From Algoriphagus ornithinivorans (GTDB lineage Bacteria > Bacteroidota > Bacteroidia > Cytophagales > Cyclobacteriaceae), in contig NZ_FOVW01000002.1 in NCBI RefSeq assembly GCF_900115305.1, positions 310,001 through 374,000 of the forward strand: 64,000 nt of DNA, written 5' to 3'. The position numbers and the translations under genes are program-made. Shown here piece after piece: positions 34,044 through 42,512 of the stretch. The notes beneath the pieces were generated by a model. The model did not search any database and was not told the DNA's origin. It saw only the letters and a program-made list of their open reading frames with translations. Numbering within the stretch: the stretch's first letter is position 1; each line of letters begins with the position of its first letter.

Positions 34044-34085
34044 CAATCTCCTGGATGTTGATGACGTTCAGGAGATTGTTTTTTT
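34044..34085 (+). terminator. Terminator of the S10 gene overlapping the GluQ-RS-like gene
   Basis: A 10-bp stem (34044-34053 / 34069-34078, 15-nt loop) followed by a seven-T run to 34085. The right arm and T tract encode the final codons of the convergent minus-strand gene. Confidence 0.8.
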
Positions 34086-34937
34086 GATGTCATCGTAATT
34101 TTGAAAAGGTTTGCCCAGATAGTCCCCAATTAATTCAATTACCTGATTGAGTGCCTTTCCATCCTCTCTAAGCTGTTTAATAGATGTAGCTCCATCGGTT
34201 TTAGAAAGCTTTTTCTTTTTGGGTCCTTTCATTAAATCATGATGAAAAAATCGACTCTCTTGAAAAGCGGATAGATTCAATTGCTCTGCTAAATAGGTTT
34301 GAGCGATACTGGACGAATACAAGTCTTTTCCCCTAACAATCAGATTAACTCCAAAATGGATGTCATCAATTAAAGAAGTTAATTGGTAGGAGGGAAGTCG
34401 GTCTTTTTTTCTAACAACAAAGAAGGCTACGTCTTCGGGAATTACCTCGTAATGAATGCGGTCTTGAATGTCTTTTAATTTGATCAGATCAGCGTCTAAG
34501 GTATCCAGTCGCCAGGCTACTTCAGGTCTTTGTAAAGGTATCTTTCGATCCAGGCAATGTCCCAAATAATAACCGGAGGAATCTAATTGGCTGATTTTCT
34601 TTCTGGAACAAGTGCAGGCAAAGACCTTTTTGTCCACCCTCAATTTATCCAATGCTTGCTCATAAAGCCCAAATCGGTGAATTTGTGACCATTCTTGATG
34701 AAAATCTTGCAAGTTCCGAGGCCCTTGATCAATATTGATTTCCAGAAAGTCCAAGCAATCAAAAATATCCTGAACGTATTCTTCTCTGAATCGATCTCTA
34801 TCCAAGTCATCAATTCTCAAGAGGATTTTTGCTCCAAATTTCTCAGCAATTGCCTTCGTGACTAAAAAAGAATAGGCATTTCCTAAATGCAAATACCCAC
34901 TTGGAGTTGGTGCTATTCTGGTCAAAAGCTGATTCAT
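34068..34937 (-). CDS. gluQ: Glutamyl-Q tRNA(Asp) synthetase-like protein
   Basis: A truncated GluRS paralogue of 289 residues. Such enzymes activate glutamate and attach it to queuosine at position 34 of tRNA-Asp without an anticodon-binding domain. Visible: RIAPTPSGYLHLGNA with the HIGH-like HLGN (17-20), LRIDDLDRDR, zinc-ligand cysteines in FACTCSRKKI and later GHC, and KKLSKTDG as the KMSKS motif. The missing C-terminal anticodon domain separates it from gltX. The first residues start at the expected distance from HLGN. Its last codons overlap a terminator of the convergent S10 gene. Confidence 0.85.
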   Translation of the reverse strand: MNQLLTRIAPTPSGYLHLGNAYSFLVTKAIAEKFGAKILLRIDDLDRDRFREEYVQDIFDCLDFLEINIDQGPRNLQDFHQEWSQIHRFGLYEQALDKLRVDKKVFACTCSRKKISQLDSSGYYLGHCLDRKIPLQRPEVAWRLDTLDADLIKLKDIQDRIHYEVIPEDVAFFVVRKKDRLPSYQLTSLIDDIHFGVNLIVRGKDLYSSSIAQTYLAEQLNLSAFQESRFFHHDLMKGPKKKKLSKTDGATSIKQLREDGKALNQVIELIGDYLGKPFQNYDDIKKTIS

Positions 34938-34972
34938 CTCACCAAAATAAGTAGATTAGTAAAAAAAAGGTC

Positions 34973-35632
34973 ATGCGGTTTTTATTCTCCTTCATATTTA
35001 TCATTTCTATTTTTTCTTGTAATACAAAGAGTGATTTGGAATTAACTGGAAATGAATTGATTAAGAAAAGTATTGAGTTTCATGATCCTAAGGATCAATG
35101 GAAAAATTTTAAGGGCACTTTAGTGATTCAGGATAGCCTTCCTGCAGGAAGAGACTCCAGGTTTTATGAAGTATCCTTCGAGAATAACTTATCCAAAATG
35201 GTATACCGAATAGAAGGGCTTCATTATTTGGTTTGGAATGATTCAATTCAGGTATTTGAAGGAGAGATTGAAGCTGAAAGAGCTTTCCGTATGAGAAATT
35301 ATTATACCTATTTGTGGGGATTACCTATGAAATTGCAAGATCCTGGAACGCAAATCGATGATAAGGTTACGCAAGAAGAATTGAATGGTAAATCTTATCT
35401 GGTCGTGAGGGTTCCTTATGAAAAGGACGTTTGGTATTTCTACCTAGACCCTCAAACTTATGCCATGGAAGCGTATAAGTTTTATCAGGATGAGGAAACA
35501 AAAAAAGGGGAAATCATTTATTTAGATGGACTTACTGAACACAATGGCTTGAAAATCCCAACCAACAGATCCTGGTACAGAACGGAAACCCCGGAATTTT
35601 TGGGAACAGACATGCTATTGGAAATTAAATAG
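34973..35632 (+). CDS. DUF6503-type lipoprotein
   Basis: A 219-residue exported lipoprotein of unknown function. Lipobox IFSC places the lipidated Cys at residue 16. The remainder is beta-rich with repeated aromatic residues (YTYLWGLPMKL, VWYFYLDPQTYAMEAYKFY), as in outer-membrane lipoprotein-sorting-factor folds (LolA/LolB-like). It is divergent from the GluQ-RS-like gene with only 35 bp between the starts. The next gene is on the same strand 61 nt downstream. Confidence 0.75.
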   Translation: MRFLFSFIFIISIFSCNTKSDLELTGNELIKKSIEFHDPKDQWKNFKGTLVIQDSLPAGRDSRFYEVSFENNLSKMVYRIEGLHYLVWNDSIQVFEGEIEAERAFRMRNYYTYLWGLPMKLQDPGTQIDDKVTQEELNGKSYLVVRVPYEKDVWYFYLDPQTYAMEAYKFYQDEETKKGEIIYLDGLTEHNGLKIPTNRSWYRTETPEFLGTDMLLEIK

Positions 35633-35693
35633 AGATTAAGGTCTTTTAACCCTCAATTTTTCAGAAATCGAGAGCACCTATTTACTTTTCGAG

Positions 35694-36425
35694 GTGAGAA
35701 TTTTATTCCTTCTTTTCTTTCTGTTTCTAAGCTTTTCGGTAAGCGCTCAAATCACCTATTCAGGTAATATCCTGGACAGCAATGATAAGGCTTATTTAGA
35801 GGGCGTGAAAGTAGAGGTCATTGGTAAAGATCATAACTCACTTTCAAATTCAAGAGGTTACTTTTCAGTGAAGGCATTTCCGGGTGATTCCATATTGATA
35901 AGTTTTCCCGGATTTATCAGTCAAAAAAAGGTGCTTTCGGCTGAGCGCTATTTTTTGATTGAGTTACAGGATAAAGCCCGTTTTCTGCCGACTTTTGAAG
36001 TAAAGGAGAAGCCTTATTCTTATCGCTTCAAAGATGGAAGGTTGGTATTAAGAGATGAAAATGAAGAGGAATTGCCTTCTAGAAAAGGAGAGGTTCTCGT
36101 GGGAACAAAAAGCGATGATCCAAATGGTGGAATTACCATCAGTGGACCAATTTCATATTTTACCAAAAAGGCGCGGTTGGCAAGGGAATATGAGCAAAAA
36201 AAAATATGGCATGCCAGAAGGGCAGGGTATTATGAAATTATTGAATCTGATTCAATTAAGCAGGAATTGAAAATCAAATATAATTTGGATTCGGCTTCAT
36301 GGGATCAAATGATTATCAAATTCAACCAGTTTCATCAAGCCCATGAATTTTTAGACTGGTCCAAAGATCGGGTGCAAAGAAGCCTTTTTGAATTTTTTGA
36401 GGTGGAGTCTATGCTTTCTTATTAA
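35694..36425 (+). CDS. Exported protein with CarboxypepD_reg-like domain
   Basis: A 243-residue exported protein. It starts with GTG at 35694, giving a clear signal peptide (FLLFFLFLSFSVSAQ). Residues about 20-95 are a carboxypeptidase-regulatory-like (Ig-type) beta domain, YSGNILDSNDKAYLEGVKV and SNSRGYFSVKAFPGDS, the module that also begins TonB-dependent receptors. The second half is charged and helical with no receptor plug or barrel, so it is a stand-alone member. Function unknown. The last 4 nt overlap the convergent DUF4442 gene. Confidence 0.8.
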   Translation: MRILFLLFFLFLSFSVSAQITYSGNILDSNDKAYLEGVKVEVIGKDHNSLSNSRGYFSVKAFPGDSILISFPGFISQKKVLSAERYFLIELQDKARFLPTFEVKEKPYSYRFKDGRLVLRDENEEELPSRKGEVLVGTKSDDPNGGITISGPISYFTKKARLAREYEQKKIWHARRAGYYEIIESDSIKQELKIKYNLDSASWDQMIIKFNQFHQAHEFLDWSKDRVQRSLFEFFEVESMLSY

Positions 36426-36928
36426 GCTTTTCGCTTGAAAGACCAAGTGACATAAAACCTGGCAACCTCATCCCCATTTTGGTTTTTACCTTTGGAGATC
36501 ATGGTCAATTGATCGGTTTCACCTACGCCCATTTTTTCTATCAAATCAAACAACTCTAATCCTTGATCACATGTAAAAGTGATCTTTGTATCTGCTTTTT
36601 TACTGTATTCAGCTCTAAAATCCACTACGAGCATACTGAATTTACCTTTCCCTGCAAGGGCTAATTGACACAAAGCACCTGTACTTAGTTCAGCTGCTCC
36701 AGCCAAGGCTGCAAAATAAATGGATCGAAAAGGATTCTGACTTCTCCAGAAAAAAGGAATAGTAACTTCACATTTTTCAATTGTCAATGACTTGATTTTT
36801 AATCTCCAAAAAACGGCTGAAGGCAGTTTGACCAGCATTGCAAACCAAAAGATGATAGGGTTGGTCATTTTTCTTTGGTATTCCAATGCCTCTTTGCGTA
36901 GATTAGTAGTAGTACTCACAGTTCCCAT
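36422..36928 (-). CDS. DUF4442 hotdog-fold protein
   Basis: A 168-residue protein of the DUF4442 family, a branch of the hotdog thioesterase superfamily. Features: the FWRSQNPFRSIYFAALAGAAELSTG segment corresponds to the hotdog helix and its catalytic surroundings, followed by strands VVDFRAEYSKKA and KITFTCDQ. No catalytic residue can be confidently named. ATG at 36928 is preferred over a GTG at 36943. The 3' end overlaps the convergent CarboxypepD_reg gene by 4 nt; its start faces the M48 gene, 93 bp away. Confidence 0.8.
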   Translation of the reverse strand: MGTVSTTTNLRKEALEYQRKMTNPIIFWFAMLVKLPSAVFWRLKIKSLTIEKCEVTIPFFWRSQNPFRSIYFAALAGAAELSTGALCQLALAGKGKFSMLVVDFRAEYSKKADTKITFTCDQGLELFDLIEKMGVGETDQLTMISKGKNQNGDEVARFYVTWSFKRKA

Positions 36929-37021
36929 GATGTAAATTTTCACTTAAAGTACTAATTTTTACCATTGATTTAAACCTTGGTATCCTTTTTGAATTTTAAT
37001 CTATAGCTTAAACAAAAACTT

Positions 37022-37810
37022 ATGAAAAAACTACTAGTCATTTTTCTTGCAGGGTTATTAGTGTACTCCTGTGCCAAAGTTCCAATTACAGGCAGAAGGC
37101 AATTGGCTGCGGTTTCTCATGAGGAAATTATGCCTTTGGTCAATGAACAATACGATCAAGTTAAAAAAGAGAGTAAGCTCCTTACAAATACCAAGGATGG
37201 TCAGTTGATAGTGAAGGTTGGAAATAGAGTCGCTAACGCGGTAGAAACCTTTTTAATTCAGGAGGGGTATCAAGATTTGGTTGATGATTTTGAATGGGAA
37301 TTCAATCTGATCGAATCTGATCAAGTAAATGCTTGGTGTATGCCTGGAGGAAAAGTAGCTTACTACACAGGGATTTTACCTATCACTCAAGACGAATTAG
37401 GAATTGCCGTAGTTATGGGACATGAAGTGGCACATGCTGTTGCTTCTCATGCGCGAGAGCGTATGTCCAATGCAATGGTTGCCAATTTGGGTTTGAGTGT
37501 CTTTTCAGCAGCTATGGGACAGAATCCTACTTTGATGCAACAGATCTTTTTACAGTCTGTAGGTATTGGAAGTCAATTGGGAATGTTGAAATTCTCCAGA
37601 AAACATGAATTGGAAGCAGATGAATTGGGCTTGATATTCATGGCAATGGCGGGATATGATCCTCGAGAAGCGCCGGTATTCTGGGAAAGAATGGCAGCTG
37701 CCGGAGGAGAAGCTCCACCAGAATTTCTATCAACTCACCCTGGACCAGATAGAAGAATAGAGCGATTAAACGCTAATATGCCCAAGGCATTGGAGTACTA
37801 CAAAAAATAG
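37022..37810 (+). CDS. M48-family metalloprotease lipoprotein
   Basis: An envelope-anchored zinc protease of 262 residues related to LoiP/BepA, which clear misfolded outer-membrane proteins. Lipobox LVYSC (Cys17) is followed by PITGRRQL, typical of this branch. The zinc motif is HEVAH (His134, Glu135, His138), with the third ligand in ELEADELG. No TPR domain follows, so it is closer to LoiP than to BepA. The gene ends with a strong terminator. Confidence 0.92.
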   Translation: MKKLLVIFLAGLLVYSCAKVPITGRRQLAAVSHEEIMPLVNEQYDQVKKESKLLTNTKDGQLIVKVGNRVANAVETFLIQEGYQDLVDDFEWEFNLIESDQVNAWCMPGGKVAYYTGILPITQDELGIAVVMGHEVAHAVASHARERMSNAMVANLGLSVFSAAMGQNPTLMQQIFLQSVGIGSQLGMLKFSRKHELEADELGLIFMAMAGYDPREAPVFWERMAAAGGEAPPEFLSTHPGPDRRIERLNANMPKALEYYKK

Positions 37811-37818
37811 ATTAATCT

Positions 37819-37857
37819 GGTAGTGAGCCTTCCCTAAGGAAACTCACTACCTTTTTT
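37819..37857 (+). terminator. Terminator after the M48 gene
   Basis: A perfect 9-bp stem (37819-37827 / 37843-37851) with a 15-nt loop that can form a small inner pair, then six T. The convergent exonuclease gene ends 6 nt further on. Confidence 0.85.
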
Positions 37858-37862
37858 GATAC

Positions 37863-38669
37863 TTATTTTGCACCAAAACCCCTCAATTTCACCTGAGTAA
37901 GTTTTCGTTTGGTGTCTAATGGAAAATCTCCTCGCATCATCCAATCATAATAGCCAGGCTCTTCTTTCAGCACTTGCTCAATTGTTTTGCCTTTGTGCTT
38001 TCCGAAATTGAATATTTCAACTCCTTCGGAATTAAAAATAAACCTTCCGGCAAGATCTACCATTTTTTCATTCACTAAGTCGTGAATTTTTTTCATATCA
38101 TTTTCAAAGACTCCCAACTTATTTCCTTGTAAGTCTTCTACTTCTTCACCAGCATATCTTTCTACTTGAGCTCGGAATACGTCCAGAGTAGCAAGTGTAT
38201 CTGCCTCCGCACTATGCGCATTTTCCAGCTTTCTTCCACAATAGAATTTATAAGCAGCAGTCAGGTTACGCTTTTCCATCAGGTGAAAAATCTTCTGCGC
38301 ATCCAAAAGATTCCTTTTATCCAAATCGAAATCTATACCTGCTCTCAGAAACTCTTCAACTAACAAAGGAATGTCATACTTCAGAACATTGAAGCCAGCT
38401 AAGTCTGAATGCCCTATAAACTGATGTATGTCTTTGGCTAATTCCTTAAAAGAAGGTTCCCCTTTGACATCTTTGTCATAAATCCCATGAATGAGAGAAG
38501 ATTCCAAAGGAATTGGAATTCCTGGATTAACGATTTTAGTGTATATATCCTGACCACCGTTGGGGTGTACTTTAACAATTGAGATTTCAACGATACGATC
38601 GGTTCCTACATTGGTTCCCGTAGCTTCCAGATCAAAAAAAGCAATTGAGTTTTTTAAGTTTAAATTCAT
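37863..38669 (-). CDS. DnaQ-like 3'-5' exonuclease with C-terminal accessory domain
   Basis: A DEDDh-type exonuclease of 268 residues. Exo I is AFFDLEATGTN, Exo II contains LAGFNVLKYDIPLL, and Exo III has HSAEADTLATLDVF. After residue ~215 comes IFNFGKHKGKTIEQVL and YYDWMMRGDFP, a small domain also found at the C terminus of ExoX-like nucleases. It is not fused to polymerase III, so roles in repair, mismatch correction or RNA/DNA clean-up are more likely than replicative proofreading. The ATG at 38669 lies 1 nt after the mpl stop, so it is coupled to mpl. Confidence 0.88.
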   Translation of the reverse strand: MNLNLKNSIAFFDLEATGTNVGTDRIVEISIVKVHPNGGQDIYTKIVNPGIPIPLESSLIHGIYDKDVKGEPSFKELAKDIHQFIGHSDLAGFNVLKYDIPLLVEEFLRAGIDFDLDKRNLLDAQKIFHLMEKRNLTAAYKFYCGRKLENAHSAEADTLATLDVFRAQVERYAGEEVEDLQGNKLGVFENDMKKIHDLVNEKMVDLAGRFIFNSEGVEIFNFGKHKGKTIEQVLKEEPGYYDWMMRGDFPLDTKRKLTQVKLRGFGAK

Positions 38670-38670
38670 T

Positions 38671-40026
38671 TTAATCAAATTTTGCCTTGATTCCTTCCAA
38701 GTCCATGTTGTCATAATTTCCCGAACTCATCAAAAGCAGGTTGGTATTCTTATAATCAAGACCCAAAAGGTACGATTTTAACTCCTGACTATCGGTAAAT
38801 AATCGTAAATCCTGCCTTTTAAATCCATTTCTTAGGGTTTCCTCATCCATCAACTTGAGCTTTTTGAGGGTTACCGCATGTGGATTTAAATAGATAATTG
38901 CCTCATCAGCTGTATCCATTGTATGAGCATAATTCGGTAAAAAGTCCTGATTTAAAGAAGAATAGGTGTGTAATTCCTGAACTGCAACTAATCTTCTATC
39001 AGGAAATTGATTCTTTACTGCGCTGGCAGTTGCTTTTAATTTAGATGGAGCATGAGCAAAATCTCTGTACATGGCTCTGTCTTCTTTCTCTTTGACCAAT
39101 TCCATTCTTTTGGCTGCTCCTTTGAAGAGAGGAATGGATTGATAAAACTGCAGCTCACTGATTCCTAATGACTCGCATACCTTTTTTGCACCATGGAGAT
39201 TTTGAAGATTGTGCTCACCGAAAATCTGAACAGGAACAGGTCCTCCCAGGGTCTCTAAATAGGTTTTTCCCAGCTCAATTTTAGCTGGATGCGCAGCGTA
39301 TGTGGTTTTCTTTCCCATAATTGAACTGCTTTCTACTGCTTCATTGACCAATGGATCAGCAATACAATAGATCAATTCACCATCTGCCGGAGTGAGATTA
39401 ATGAGCTGTTTAAACTGGTCTTTATATTCTTCAAAATCGGGGAAGACATTGAAATGATCCCAAGCAATACCAGAAAGCAAGGCTATATCATGCTTGTAAT
39501 GGAAAAACTTTGGTCTTCTATCCAATGGTGAGGTAAGATATTCATCGCCTTCAATGATGATGATTGGAGCATCAGAGAGTTGAACCATTAGGTCGAAACC
39601 CTCAATTTGTGCACCGACCAAATAATCAAATTCTACTCGCTGATCTTTGAGTACATGCAAGATGATGGAGGTGATAGAGGTTTTGCCGTGAGACCCTGCA
39701 ATCACTACCCGTTTTTTATCTTTGCTTTGATTGTATATAAACTCAGGGAAAGAAAAAACTGGAATGCCCAATTCTTTCGCCTTAACCAATTCAGGGTTAT
39801 CTATTCTGGCATGCATTCCAAGAATGATTCCATCTAGGCCAGAATGAATTTTTTCAGGGAACCAACCATATTCTTGGGGTAAAATCCCGGCCTTTGCTAA
39901 TCTGCTTTTGGAAGGCTCATAAATTTCATCATCTGAACCCGTTACTTGGTATCCCTTCTTTACTAGAGCTAAAGCCAAGTTGTGCATTACAGCTCCTCCA
40001 ATGGCTATAAAATGATAGTTCTTCAT
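38671..40026 (-). CDS. mpl: UDP-N-acetylmuramate:L-Ala-gamma-D-Glu-meso-DAP ligase
   Basis: Mur ligase that recycles cell-wall tripeptide by joining it to UDP-MurNAc. The product of 451 residues has the N-terminal UDP-binding motif IGGAVMHNLA, ATP loop AGSHGKTSITS, the central WDHFNVFPDFEEYKDQ, and the third-domain YRDFAHAPSKLKA, where HAPS replaces the DYAHTP of MurC-type enzymes, as known for Mpl. The exonuclease gene starts 1 nt after its stop. There is a 126-bp gap to the divergent membrane-protein gene. Confidence 0.9.
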   Translation of the reverse strand: MKNYHFIAIGGAVMHNLALALVKKGYQVTGSDDEIYEPSKSRLAKAGILPQEYGWFPEKIHSGLDGIILGMHARIDNPELVKAKELGIPVFSFPEFIYNQSKDKKRVVIAGSHGKTSITSIILHVLKDQRVEFDYLVGAQIEGFDLMVQLSDAPIIIIEGDEYLTSPLDRRPKFFHYKHDIALLSGIAWDHFNVFPDFEEYKDQFKQLINLTPADGELIYCIADPLVNEAVESSSIMGKKTTYAAHPAKIELGKTYLETLGGPVPVQIFGEHNLQNLHGAKKVCESLGISELQFYQSIPLFKGAAKRMELVKEKEDRAMYRDFAHAPSKLKATASAVKNQFPDRRLVAVQELHTYSSLNQDFLPNYAHTMDTADEAIIYLNPHAVTLKKLKLMDEETLRNGFKRQDLRLFTDSQELKSYLLGLDYKNTNLLLMSSGNYDNMDLEGIKAKFD

Positions 40027-40107
40027 GCTGTTGGTTTAGTGTTAAAAATTCAAACTTAAAGGATTTTGAAAGGAAAAGCTTTATAAAGTTAATGCATCCT
40101 TGATTTT

Positions 40108-40137
40108 TTTGAGCTATTAAGTTTTTGGTTAATTTCG
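40108..40137 (+). promoter_or_regulatory. Promoter of the seven-helix membrane-protein gene
   Basis: TTTG (40108-40111) and TAATTTCG (40130-40137) are 18 nt apart, matching the Bacteroidota consensus with one mismatch in the -7 box. The predicted start lies about 10-15 nt before the start codon. Confidence 0.5.
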
Positions 40138-40158
40138 CGCCTCAATAAGATTGTGAAA

Positions 40159-40848
40159 ATGCTCGAGGACCGATTTGCCTATTTGTCAATGTCATTGCTG
40201 TATATGCTTGCATGGGCTTTCGTTTATTGGAAAAGTCCCTGGAAAAGAGGGATGATTCAAGTTGGATTTATCGGCGGAATCATGGGTGTGATCGCTGAAG
40301 TTTGGTATTTCAGGGATTATTGGAGACCTCCAACACTCATGGGTGAAGGGATAGCGAGCATAGAAGACTTCATCATTGGCTTTGCCCTATTTGGAGTTGG
40401 AGGTTATATACATTCAGCCTTTACCAAGAGAGAAGTAGATACGGAAAAATTTAGCCCACCTAAAAACAGGGACTTGTTTATCCTTTTTATTCTCGGTTGC
40501 TCCAGTTTAACCTTTTTCAGCATTGGACTTGGAATTCATTCAGGCTATGTGACCTTCTTGACCTTCTTTTGTCTGTCTGTCTATATTTGGACTCAAAGAC
40601 CAGATTTGATTAGAATATCCATCATTTCAGCTTTTGCCACTTTGGGTATTTCATTTTTAATTTATTTGATCAATTTCAAATTATTATTTCCTCATTTCTG
40701 GGATACTTATGGGATGCTGAATGAACCTATTTTAGGTTTCCGAATCTTTAATATTCCACTTTCCGAAATGCTTTGGCATTTTTCCTGGGCCTTGCTCTGC
40801 AGTATGTTCCGGGGATATAGAAATGGTGTTCATTTTAAAGAGCGCTGA
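40159..40848 (+). CDS. Seven-helix membrane protein, lycopene-cyclase-domain-like arrangement
   Basis: A 229-residue integral membrane protein with about seven hydrophobic segments, of no clearly assigned family. The third segment begins with GIASIEDFIIGFALFGVGGY and the seventh with FNIPLSEMLWHFSWALL, so two acid-containing motifs sit at equivalent positions in two half-repeats of three to four helices. The CrtYcd/CarR-type lycopene cyclases have the same layout, with P-x-E-E/D motifs at these places; I judge this by eye only. No other carotenoid gene is in the window. ATG at 40159 is taken over a GTG 6 nt upstream. Confidence 0.65.
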   Translation: MLEDRFAYLSMSLLYMLAWAFVYWKSPWKRGMIQVGFIGGIMGVIAEVWYFRDYWRPPTLMGEGIASIEDFIIGFALFGVGGYIHSAFTKREVDTEKFSPPKNRDLFILFILGCSSLTFFSIGLGIHSGYVTFLTFFCLSVYIWTQRPDLIRISIISAFATLGISFLIYLINFKLLFPHFWDTYGMLNEPILGFRIFNIPLSEMLWHFSWALLCSMFRGYRNGVHFKER

Positions 40849-40929
40849 TATTCAATCGGATTGATTTTTGTTGATAAGTATTGGAAAACTTGTTCAAAAC
40901 TCTTGAACTAAAGCGAATACATTTGTTCT

Positions 40930-42510
40930 ATGACCGAAAAGCCGAATAACCCTAGAATCACCCGAAAAAAGCCAAGTTTCGATAATCCAAATAACCTAGG
41001 AAAAGTACCTCCTCAGGCTGTGGATTTGGAAGAAGCTGTTTTGGGAGCCTTGATGTTGGAAAAGGATGCCTTAACCAATGTGATTGACATCCTGAAAGTT
41101 GAATCTTTTTACAAGGATGCTCATAAGGTTATTTTTCAGGCGATTTTGGACCTATTCACCGATTCTCAGCCGATCGACTTATTGACTGTCACGTCTCAAT
41201 TGAGAAAAAATGGTGCTCTGGAAATAGCAGGAGGTGCATTTTATGTAACAGAATTAACCTCAAAAGTAGCCTCAGCTGCCAATATTGAATACCATGCGAG
41301 GATTATTACTGAGCAGGCTATCAAGCGTGAATTGATCAGTATAGCTTCAGAGATCCAAAAAGATGCTTTCGAAGATACCACCGATGTCTTTGAATTGCTG
41401 GATAAAATGGAGCAATCTCTTTTCGAAATTTCAGAGAAAAATATCCGAAAAAACTATTCGGATATGAAGTCCATCATGCGGGAAGCAATCGCTGAAATGG
41501 AGTCTAAGAAACATCAAAAAGATGGTTTGACGGGAGTTCCTTCCGGATTTACAGCATTAGACAGAGTTACTTCAGGATGGCAAAAATCTGATTTGGTAAT
41601 TATCGCGGCTCGTCCAGCAATGGGTAAAACAGCTTTCGTTCTATCTGTTCTAAGAAATGCCGCAGTAGACCATAGTCGTCCGGTAGCCATTTTCTCTCTG
41701 GAAATGTCATCCGTTCAATTAGTAAATCGTCTGATAGCTTCTGAAGCCGAATTGGACTCCGAAAAAATCAAAAAAGGATCATTGGCTGAGCATGAATGGG
41801 CTCAGTTGGTTCACAAAACAGCCAAGCTCTCAAAAGCTCCCTTATTTGTAGACGACACTCCGGCTCTTTCCATCTTGGAATTAAGAGCAAAATGCCGAAA
41901 GCTGAAAGCACAACATGACATTCAAATGATTGTAATTGATTACTTGCAATTGATGTCAGGTGACTCCAAAGGAGGCGGAAATGGAGGAAACCGTGAACAG
42001 GAGATTGCGAGTATTTCCCGAGCCTTGAAGAAGATCGCTAAAGAGCTCGCTATCCCTGTAATTGCACTTTCCCAGTTGTCTAGAGCGGTAGAAACACGTG
42101 GTGGAGATAAACGACCACAATTATCAGATTTGAGGGAATCTGGAGCTATCGAGCAGGATGCGGATATGGTAATGTTCCTTTACCGACCGGAATATTATGG
42201 CATCACTGAAGATGAAGGAATGTCAACCCAAGGGGTAGGTGAGGTAATTATTGCCAAGCACAGAAATGGTTCTTTGGATACAGTGAAACTCAGATTCATC
42301 GGCAAATACACCAAGTTCACAGACTTGGAGAATTTTGGAAATTTTGATCCTGGGCAAATGCCGGCAGAACCGATGTATGGTAATAAATTCTCTTCTCAAT
42401 CAACAGGAGCGGGAGAATTTGATTCGGGTAGAACCATCAAGCTTCAGAGTAAAGCAAATGATGATATTGACGATTTGCTGAATAAGGATTCTAAACCCAC
42501 TGATTTTTAA
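40930..42510 (+). CDS. dnaB: Replicative DNA helicase
   Basis: The hexameric 5'-3' helicase that unwinds DNA at the replication fork. The N-terminal helical domain starts at PPQAVDLEEAVLGALMLE, followed by the linker and the RecA-like domain with Walker A AARPAMGKT (226-234), Walker B in IQMIVIDYLQLM, and the C-terminal DLRESGAIEQDADMVMFLYRPEYY. No intein interrupts it. Length 526 includes a Ser/Gly-rich tail after the ATPase core. The oxidoreductase gene begins 2 nt after its stop. Confidence 0.97.
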   Translation: MTEKPNNPRITRKKPSFDNPNNLGKVPPQAVDLEEAVLGALMLEKDALTNVIDILKVESFYKDAHKVIFQAILDLFTDSQPIDLLTVTSQLRKNGALEIAGGAFYVTELTSKVASAANIEYHARIITEQAIKRELISIASEIQKDAFEDTTDVFELLDKMEQSLFEISEKNIRKNYSDMKSIMREAIAEMESKKHQKDGLTGVPSGFTALDRVTSGWQKSDLVIIAARPAMGKTAFVLSVLRNAAVDHSRPVAIFSLEMSSVQLVNRLIASEAELDSEKIKKGSLAEHEWAQLVHKTAKLSKAPLFVDDTPALSILELRAKCRKLKAQHDIQMIVIDYLQLMSGDSKGGGNGGNREQEIASISRALKKIAKELAIPVIALSQLSRAVETRGGDKRPQLSDLRESGAIEQDADMVMFLYRPEYYGITEDEGMSTQGVGEVIIAKHRNGSLDTVKLRFIGKYTKFTDLENFGNFDPGQMPAEPMYGNKFSSQSTGAGEFDSGRTIKLQSKANDDIDDLLNKDSKPTDF

Positions 42511-42512
42511 TA

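Noticed and set aside
40918..40925. Exact TAnnTTTG match (TACATTTG) before dnaB
   Set aside because: Only 4 nt before the dnaB ATG, so transcription would begin at or inside the start codon, and no -33 box lies at the right distance.
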